A DNA stretch of 6,420 nucleotides, taken from assembly GCA_036752825.1 (NCBI GenBank), contig DAIORV010000124.1, forward strand, positions 1 to 6,420, read 5' to 3'. Positions 1 to 4,330 of this stretch are shown one piece after another; position 1 is the first letter of the stretch; each line of letters opens with the position of its first letter. This DNA comes from UBA5177 sp002413265 (GTDB taxonomy: Bacteria; Chloroflexota; UBA5177). A program made the translations under genes and the position numbers. The notes beneath the pieces are model-generated. The model was given only the letters and a program-made list of their open reading frames with translations. It searched no databases and was not told the DNA's origin.

Positions 1-390
1 AACTCGCAGTTGCGGGAGTGGAAGAGAGCGGAGGAGTTACGGCGTGGGGTATTGCTGGATGCCTTTGTTCTGATGCCAAACCATTTGCACGGCATCATTA
101 CCCTCAATTTTGCAGATGATCTTGTTGGTGGCGACGAGCAGAAATCAGCATTCGCGGGTCCATCGCCAGGAATCGGTGCGATCGTAGCTGGGTATAAGGC
201 AGCGGTCTCGGCAGCCGCTGCCAAACAAGTACCGAGCATGGTTGGATCGGTCTGGCAGCGAGGCTTCCACGATCGGATCATTCGGAGTGAGGCGGAACTT
301 CGGCGATAGCGTGAGTACATTGCGAACAATCCGTCGAAGTGGGAGCTGGATGTCTATTTCGATCAGGCGGATGGCAGGGCACCGATGTAG
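1..390 (+). pseudogene. REP-associated tyrosine transposase (RAYT, Y1/IS200-like), 5'-truncated by window edge and interrupted by TAG
   Basis: The frame is open from base 1, so the N-terminus lies outside the window. The protein has the family core MPNHLHG, with the HLH (HUH) metal-binding histidines at 82-90, then a WQRGFHDRIIRSEAELRR block. A TAG at 307-309 interrupts it. The same frame continues with REYIANNPSKWELDVYF, the expected C-terminal helix of these transposases, and ends at a TAG at 388-390. From knowledge of the family (for example the E. coli protein, where the tyrosine lies in a YI-x-x-NP context), the catalytic Tyr is codon 316-318, three codons after the stop. These enzymes cut and join single-stranded DNA at GTAG-headed hairpins, and such hairpins lie just downstream. 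The truncated product would lack the nucleophile, so this is probably a recent pseudogene. A TTG or CAG codon could give TAG by one change. Sequencing error or readthrough are alternatives. Family call is firm; loss of function is inferred. Confidence 0.82.
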
Positions 391-420
391 TCGGCGCAGG
401 CATCCCCGCAGCGAGAAGCA

Positions 421-443
421 GGGCGAGCGCAACTCGCCCCTAC
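421..443 (-). repeat. REP element, copy A (perfect hairpin)
   Basis: Read on the minus strand this is GTAG, then arm GGGCGAG, loop TTGCG, arm CTCGCCC: a perfect 7-bp stem with a 5-base loop. A GTAG tetranucleotide followed by a palindrome is the signature that RAYT enzymes recognise. It lies 31 bases after the end of the RAYT frame and is the exact inverted partner of copy B. Confidence 0.85.
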
Positions 444-534
444 GCGAATTCTCGTGTATCGCAAATCGGGTCCCCGGACGCGACCTCGCCATATGGACGT
501 GGCTTGTCAGCTCGTGCGGCCTTTGCCCGCGGTC

Positions 535-557
535 GTAGGGGCGAGTTGCGCTCGCCC
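535..557 (+). repeat. REP element, copy B (perfect hairpin, inverted partner of A)
   Basis: GTAG, arm GGGCGAG, loop TTGCG, arm CTCGCCC on the plus strand, identical over all 23 bases to the reverse complement of 421-443. The GTAG heads of A and B face each other across a 91-base spacer (444-534), a BIME-like inverted pair. Confidence 0.85.
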
Positions 558-606
558 GCGTCCGATGACCGAAGATGTCTCTCCGTCGCAGAGGTGTAAC
601 GAATTC

Positions 607-629
607 GTAGGGGCAAGTTGCGGTCGCGC
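607..629 (+). repeat. REP element, copy C (degenerate)
   Basis: GTAG and loop TTGCG are kept, but the arms have drifted to GGGCAAG and GTCGCGC, leaving about four of seven stem pairs. It is in the same orientation as copy B and starts 72 bases further on. It reads as a decayed copy that has probably lost a stable hairpin. Confidence 0.6.
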
Positions 630-758
630 GTGGCTGTTATCGGGACCTTCTCTGCTTACCCAGCTCCTCGGCATCTGGTGCTTTCCCAATCGGCGGCATC
701 ATTACCCTCGTCATGGCGATGGAGCTTTCGGGACGTGAGCGCGGACGTACGCGCCAGT

Positions 759-1328
759 TCAATCTCGAGTCGAACCACTAATACCTTGCAGGAGCGTGTC
801 GGCCACGGTGGTTGCGGCGTGATTGCGAGCCAGCTCGCCGGCCTGGACTTGCTGGATAGCTGCCATGGTGAGGTTTCCCATGGCGGTGAGGATCCACCGA
901 GCCGATAGGGCCGAGGTGAAGCTACCGTCGCGCTGTCCACGGGCTATGAGCCCGTACAGCTCTAATGCCAGCTCGTCTTTCTCGTCGTGGCGCATTTCCT
1001 CCTTGGAGAAGCCCTCCTCGGCGAGAATCCGGTAACGATCGCCCACGCTGATGAGGCCGGCGATGACGCGCCTCATCGCATCTTCCGCGTTTCCTTCCTC
1101 CGGTCGGCTGTCGACGACGGCCGCGCAAGCATCTTCCATCGCCTGACTTTTGATGGCCCGGATCAGGTCCTCCCGCGTGCGGAAATGCCGGTAGAGGGTG
1201 GTGCGGCCGATACCGGAGATATCGGCGATCTCCTGCATGGTGCGGCCACGGCCCTCCGCCAAGACGTGGGCCGCCTGCTCGATGATCCGACGCTCAGTGC
1301 GAGTACTCTCGGATTTCTCTTGGTACAT
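759..1328 (-). CDS. TetR/AcrR-family transcriptional repressor
   Basis: The 189-residue product has the usual TetR length. The N-terminal DNA-binding domain spans about residues 10-56, with helix-turn-helix MQEIADISGIGRTTLYRHFR at 31-50 and the recognition helix around GRTTLYRHF. It is followed by TREDLI, the normal start of helix 4. Residues 60-189 form the variable, all-helical ligand-binding and dimerisation domain, so the inducer cannot be read. The ATG at 1328-1326 is preceded by a weak Shine-Dalgarno, GGAA, five bases upstream. The gene is divergent from the MMPL exporter across a 95-bp spacer with palindromes. This is the standard arrangement of a repressor that controls itself and a neighbouring pump, released when a drug or lipid-like substrate binds. 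The family is certain; the target and ligand are inferred from context. Confidence 0.93.
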   Translation of the reverse strand: MYQEKSESTRTERRIIEQAAHVLAEGRGRTMQEIADISGIGRTTLYRHFRTREDLIRAIKSQAMEDACAAVVDSRPEEGNAEDAMRRVIAGLISVGDRYRILAEEGFSKEEMRHDEKDELALELYGLIARGQRDGSFTSALSARWILTAMGNLTMAAIQQVQAGELARNHAATTVADTLLQGISGSTRD

Positions 1329-1342
1329 TTTTGTTCCGTTCT

Positions 1343-1366
1343 GTGCTAGTGTGTCTCACACGGCAC
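1343..1366. promoter_or_regulatory. Candidate TetR-type operator 1
   Basis: An inner inverted repeat GTGTG-TCT-CACAC (1349-1361) is framed by outer GTGC (1343-1346) and GCAC (1363-1366), though the two symmetries are offset by half a base. It lies 15 bases upstream of the repressor start codon, where binding would block the repressor promoter. Typical TetR operators are palindromes of this size. Assignment is by position and symmetry only. Confidence 0.45.
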
Positions 1367-1380
1367 TTGCACGACGTTAG

Positions 1381-1399
1381 TGTAACAGAATTGTCACAA
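1381..1399. promoter_or_regulatory. Candidate TetR-type operator 2
   Basis: TGTAACA and TGTCACA half-sites (1381-1387 and 1392-1398) form an imperfect inverted repeat with a 4-base centre, matching at six of seven arm positions. The right part also contains the odd-centred palindrome TTGT-C-ACAA (1391-1399). It lies 25 bases before the exporter ATG, suitable for blocking transcription of the pump. It does not share a clear consensus with operator 1, so at most one of the two may be the true site. Confidence 0.4.
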
Positions 1400-1423
1400 G
1401 TCCCACGGAGAAAGGTCTGACTC

Positions 1424-3682
1424 ATGAGTACCTCTACTACCGATCGGCGCCCCCACGGTTTGCTTGCTCGCATCACGCGAGCCAGCGCGCACCACCCCTG
1501 GCGCACACTTACCATCTGGCTGTTCGCCATCGTAGCCATCGTCGCCTCCAGCCAGACCTTCGGGGGCAAGCTGGTCGACGATTTCAGCATCCCCAACTCC
1601 GACGCGCAGCGTGCAAGCGACCTGCTCCAGAGTCGCTTCCCGGCTCAGGCGGGCGACTCCGCCCAGATCATCTTCAGTGCTCCAGGTGGACTCCGATCTC
1701 CAGAAACCAAGAGCGCAATCACTGCCGCGCTGTCTTCGGCCGCACGCATCCCTGGCGTGACGAGCTCGGGCAATCCGTACACGGGCGCAAGCGGCGCAGT
1801 CAGCGCGTCGGGGACGATCGGCTACGCCTTCGTTCAGTTCCGACAGCAAGCCTTCAACGTACCCAAGACCAGCGTGACCGAACTGCAGCAACGAATCAAT
1901 AACGCGACCGCCGGTCACGGGATCACGGTGGCATACTCGGGCCAGGTCATTCAGGCGGCGCAGCCGGTCTCGACAGGCTCGAGCGAGCTAATCGGCATCG
2001 CCGCCGCCATCATCATCCTGCTCATCGTCTTCGGGACAATCGTCGCCGCCGGCCTGCCCATCATCGTCGCTCTGATGTCGCTTGGGCTCGGCCTTTCACT
2101 GCTGACGCTCGCCGCGGCCCTGACCCGCTTCAATACCATCACCCCGATCCTCGCCACCATGATCGGCCTCGGCGTGGGCATCGATTACTCCCTCTTCATC
2201 GTGACGCGCTTCCGCCAGGCCTTGCATGAGGGCATGTCGCCGGAGGACGCGGCGGCCACGGCGGGCGCCACAGCCGGTCGCGCGGTGGTCTTCGCCGGGG
2301 TCACGGTTGCGATTTCCATCTCGGGACTGGCCGTGATCGGACTCGACTTTGTGACCAAGCTCGGTCTGGGCGCAGCCATCACCGTTCTCACCACGGTGGT
2401 GACGGCGGTTACGCTGCTGCCGGCGGTGCTCCGGCTCTTTGGGCACCGGATCGACCGGCTGCGGGTGCCGTTCGTTCGCGCGCGGGACGACTCGGAGGCG
2501 GGACGTGAGAACACGCTGGTCGCCCGTTGGGGCCGTTTCGTCACCAGCCATGCACGTTCCGTAACGGTGGCTGCCCTGCTCTTGCTGGTCGGGCTTGCCA
2601 TCCCGGTAACGACGCTGCATCTGGGCTCTTCCGACGCCGGTTCCGATGCCAAGGGATCGACTTTCCGTCAGGCATACGATCTGCTCGGCAAGGGCTTTGG
2701 ACCGGGCTTCAACGGGCCGCTGCTGGTGGCTGTCGACACGGGCGGAAACAAGGCGGTGGGCGCGGAGCTCGCCACGGCGTTCCGTCACGATCGTGGTGTC
2801 GCCTCTGTACCGCTCCCGGTCTTCAATCCTACCGGCAATACGGCCTTGATCACGGTGTTTCCAACCACCCAGCCGCAGTCGACCGCCACGTCGGATCTCG
2901 TCACGAGGCTCCGGGGACAAGTCGTCCCAGCCATCCTGCGCGGCACGAAGGCGCATGCCTACGTCGGCGGACAGACGGCAGCCTTCGACGACATTGCCGC
3001 CCAGATCGCTTCCCGCCTGCCGCTCTTCCTGCTGGTGGTGGTCGGCATCACCTTCCTCGTTCTCAGCATGGCCTTCCGCTCGATTGTCATTGCCTTGAAG
3101 GCAGCGCTTGGCACCGTCTTCTCTGGGCTGGCCTCCTTCGGGGCGCTGGTGCTGGTGTTCCAACACGGCTACGGGCTCAGCCTGATAGGTCTCGACCGCA
3201 CCGCGCCAATCGAGTCGTTCCTGCCCGTCATCATGCTCGCGATCCTCTTCGGACTCTCGATGGACTACGAGGTGTTCCTGGTTAGCCGCATCCGCGAGGA
3301 GTACGTCAAGGGTCACACGCCCCGTGCGGCTATCACGCAGGGCATGTCGTCCATCGGCCGGGTGGTGGTGGCGGCGGCGGCCATCATGGCGACCGTTTTC
3401 TTCTCCTTCCTGCTCGGCAACAACCGCTCCATCAAGGAATTCGGACTGGCTCTTGGAGTTGCCATCGCGGCCGACGCGTTTGTCGTGCGGCTCGCGCTGG
3501 TGCCGGCCGTCATGCATCTGCTCGATGGCCGCGCATGGTACATGCCGAGGTGGCTCGATCGGATTTTGCCAAGACTGACTATTGAGCCGCCTACGACCAG
3601 CCGTCCGGCACGTGAGCCGGCCGAGAGAGTGGCAATGCAGCCAGGTCGCGCCATACCGGTGCCGGTTCGAGTAGACGAATAA
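1424..3682 (+). CDS. MMPL-family (RND superfamily) membrane transporter
   Basis: The 752-residue product has the two-fold MMPL layout. TM1 is at about 28-46, followed by an extracytoplasmic loop (47-188) with the family-typical FSIPNSDAQRASDLL segment. TM2-6 lie at 190-338, TM7 at 379-398, a second large loop at 399-530 and TM8-12 at 531-700. Each half carries the Asp-Tyr pair of the proton relay: D254-Y255 in GVGIDYSLFIVTRFR and D614-Y615 in GLSMDYEVFLVSRIREE. They occupy the same places as the Asp-Tyr pairs of mycobacterial MmpL3. The C-terminus, PRWLDRILPRL plus a short Pro/Arg-rich tail (about 720-752), is cytoplasmic. The protein should use the proton gradient to export lipids or hydrophobic compounds, but the substrate is not readable. 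The ATG is supported by AGAAAGG at 1409-1415. Transcription is probably repressed by the divergent TetR protein and ends at the hairpin at 3703. Confidence 0.95.
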   Translation: MSTSTTDRRPHGLLARITRASAHHPWRTLTIWLFAIVAIVASSQTFGGKLVDDFSIPNSDAQRASDLLQSRFPAQAGDSAQIIFSAPGGLRSPETKSAITAALSSAARIPGVTSSGNPYTGASGAVSASGTIGYAFVQFRQQAFNVPKTSVTELQQRINNATAGHGITVAYSGQVIQAAQPVSTGSSELIGIAAAIIILLIVFGTIVAAGLPIIVALMSLGLGLSLLTLAAALTRFNTITPILATMIGLGVGIDYSLFIVTRFRQALHEGMSPEDAAATAGATAGRAVVFAGVTVAISISGLAVIGLDFVTKLGLGAAITVLTTVVTAVTLLPAVLRLFGHRIDRLRVPFVRARDDSEAGRENTLVARWGRFVTSHARSVTVAALLLLVGLAIPVTTLHLGSSDAGSDAKGSTFRQAYDLLGKGFGPGFNGPLLVAVDTGGNKAVGAELATAFRHDRGVASVPLPVFNPTGNTALITVFPTTQPQSTATSDLVTRLRGQVVPAILRGTKAHAYVGGQTAAFDDIAAQIASRLPLFLLVVVGITFLVLSMAFRSIVIALKAALGTVFSGLASFGALVLVFQHGYGLSLIGLDRTAPIESFLPVIMLAILFGLSMDYEVFLVSRIREEYVKGHTPRAAITQGMSSIGRVVVAAAAIMATVFFSFLLGNNRSIKEFGLALGVAIAADAFVVRLALVPAVMHLLDGRAWYMPRWLDRILPRLTIEPPTTSRPAREPAERVAMQPGRAIPVPVRVDE

Positions 3683-3702
3683 TTAGAAACGAGGCTGCGA
3701 AG

Positions 3703-3740
3703 ACAGAGCACGGCATTCGGTGCCGTGCTCTGTTTGTATT
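3703..3740 (+). terminator. Intrinsic terminator of the MMPL gene
   Basis: A perfect 13-bp stem (3703-3715 with 3721-3733) closes a TTCGG loop and is followed by the T-rich run TTTGTATT. It starts 20 bases after the exporter stop codon. There is no T-tract on the other side of the stem, so it works in the plus direction only. Confidence 0.92.
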
Positions 3741-3805
3741 AGGTGAGTCCAGAGGCTCGAGTCCCTAACTGGTCCCTTGATAGCTGTTGAGAGCATCGAG
3801 GCAGA

Positions 3806-4066
3806 TCAAGTCTTAGTAGCGCACCTGAGCTGCTCGGTGCGCTCGTCACGCGTTTCGTGAAGCAGCTCAGCGGATGTGGGCACATTCGTGCCGTACTGCT
3901 TACGCAGCTCCTCCATGAATGATCGAGCTGCAGTGAAGACAGCCACCGCCTCTTCCCGTTGCTCTCTTGTGAGGGGACGGATGCCAAGCTTTTCGGATCG
4001 CGCAGAGTAGCGATTTCGTGGTCCTCCAGCGAGCGCGTAGACAGGCAGTAAGCAGTGAGAACGCCG
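3806..4066 (-). pseudogene. Remnant of a small unidentified helical protein
   Basis: A minus-strand frame is open from the TGA at 4067-4069 to the TGA at 3806-3808. Its last part looks like real protein: GIRPLTREQREEAVAVF, then a helix with FMEELRKQYG, then NVPTSAELLHETRDERTEQL. This amphipathic pattern ending in SAELL-x-E-x-R-x-ER recalls tails of small antitoxin-like or helper proteins, but I do not recognise the family. The only usable starts are GTG at 3946 (46 residues) and ATG at 3916, neither with a convincing upstream region. Upstream, protein-like text seems to switch to another frame (around 3990-4070, LAIRDGVLTAYC), which suggests a frameshifted, decaying gene cut short by the repeats. 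A genuine 46-residue gene is a weaker alternative. Confidence 0.35.
3819..3842. other. Hairpin at the 3' end of the small-gene remnant
   Basis: Arms 3819-3825 and 3836-3842 (GCGCACC with GGTGCGC) pair perfectly. An inner GAG/CTC pairing can extend the stem after one bulged T. It overlaps the last codons of the minus-strand remnant and lacks a T-tract on either side, so a terminator role is doubtful. Confidence 0.35.
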
Positions 4067-4081
4067 TCACGAATTGCCAGG

Positions 4082-4131
4082 CCGCCCTGCGGGGCGGAGT
4101 GGGCGAGCGCGACTCGCCCCTACCGGGGTTA
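4082..4131 (-). repeat. 50-bp composite repeat, copy 1: UNCG hairpin plus REP element D
   Basis: Two palindromes lie side by side. The first is CCGCCC-TGCG-GGGCGG (4082-4097), a 6-bp stem with a UNCG-type tetraloop. The second, read on the minus strand at 4123-4101, is GTAG, GGGCGAG, loop TCGCG, CTCGCCC: the same REP core as copies A and B with one loop change. Copy 2 begins 126 bases later and differs at three of 50 positions. Confidence 0.82.
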
Positions 4132-4207
4132 AGAGAGGGTGATCCGAAGCGTCGAAACGACCGCGGTTGCCGGCGTTGGCACCTGGAAGGTTCCGCCACG
4201 AGAAGGT

Positions 4208-4257
4208 CCGCCCTGCGGGGCGGAGCGGGCGAGCACGACTCGCCCCTACCCGGGTTA
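4208..4257 (-). repeat. 50-bp composite repeat, copy 2: UNCG hairpin plus REP element E
   Basis: This has the same module order as copy 1: hairpin CCGCCC-TGCG-GGGCGG (4208-4223, extended by a T-A pair to 4207-4224), then a minus-strand REP at 4249-4227 with loop TCGTG. The stem arms are perfect. The changes relative to copy 1 fall in the linker, the loop and the distal flank, so both hairpins are preserved. It lies 74 bases past the argS stop on that gene's strand. Confidence 0.82.
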
Positions 4258-4280
4258 CGGGGTTGGGGGTTGGGGGTTGG
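4252..4280 (+). other. G-tract array, potential G-quadruplex
   Basis: Four G-runs (3, 4, 5 and 5 long) are separated by TTAC, TT and TT, followed by TTGG. This satisfies the simple four-tract quadruplex rule on the plus strand. The array is a short TTGGGGG tandem repeat fused to the end of composite repeat copy 2. The argS transcript would carry the C-rich complement. Confidence 0.6.
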
Positions 4281-4330
4281 ACGACTAGGAATGCGGCTGC
4301 CATCACCTCGAGCCCAGCCGCTGAGGACGG

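Larger units (their letters stand above)
391..758. other. Gene-free REP-bearing spacer between RAYT remnant and TetR gene
   Basis: No convincing gene is seen here; the overlapping short frames give arginine- and serine-rich, low-quality proteins. The stretch holds three GTAG-headed hairpin repeats (421-443 minus, 535-557 plus, 607-629 plus, the last decayed). A GAATTCG motif precedes the GTAG of the first and third copies when each is read in its own orientation, which suggests common descent beyond the REP core. A 16-base match to the transposase gene lies at 694-709. No terminator with a T-tract was found for the TetR gene, whose stop is at 759-761. Confidence 0.6.
1329..1423. promoter_or_regulatory. 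Divergent control region between tetR-type gene and MMPL exporter
   Basis: This 95-bp spacer must hold the promoters of both divergent genes. Two palindromic sites stand out (listed separately). No -35/-10 pair close to the sigma-70 consensus could be assigned on either strand with confidence. The plus-strand end carries AGAAAGG at 1409-1415, eight bases before the exporter ATG, which serves as its ribosome binding site. Confidence 0.6.
3741..4330. other. Gene-poor, repeat-bearing spacer between MMPL terminator and argS 3' end
   Basis: No intact gene is supported. From left to right it holds a degraded minus-strand reading frame ending at 3806, a hairpin at 3819-3842, two 50-bp direct repeats (4082-4131 and 4208-4257), and a G-tract array ending at 4280. 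Longer open frames here run through the repeats and give repeated RGG/SPLPGLR-type peptides, which are artefacts of the repeats. No T-tract terminator for argS was found; the REP hairpins downstream of its stop may protect the mRNA 3' end. Confidence 0.6.

Noticed and set aside
145..599. Several overlapping short frames on both strands downstream of and over the RAYT remnant
   Set aside because: They run through REP hairpins, are low complexity, and conflict with the transposase frame.
2096..3517. Long minus-strand frame (473 codons) opposite the MMPL gene
   Set aside because: It is the antisense shadow of a GC-rich gene; its His/Arg/Glu/Gln-rich product has no domain logic, while the plus strand encodes a clear transporter.
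3819..3842. tRNA or intrinsic terminator
   Set aside because: A single stem without cloverleaf arms, and no T-tract on either strand.
3900..4199. Minus-strand frame of 99 codons through the repeats
   Set aside because: Arg/Ser/Pro-rich, overlaps the repeat unit and lies in a different frame from the protein-like remnant.
4082..4257. CRISPR array
   Set aside because: Only two units of a palindromic 50-bp repeat with a 76-base gap; they match a REP plus hairpin, with no further units and no cas genes.
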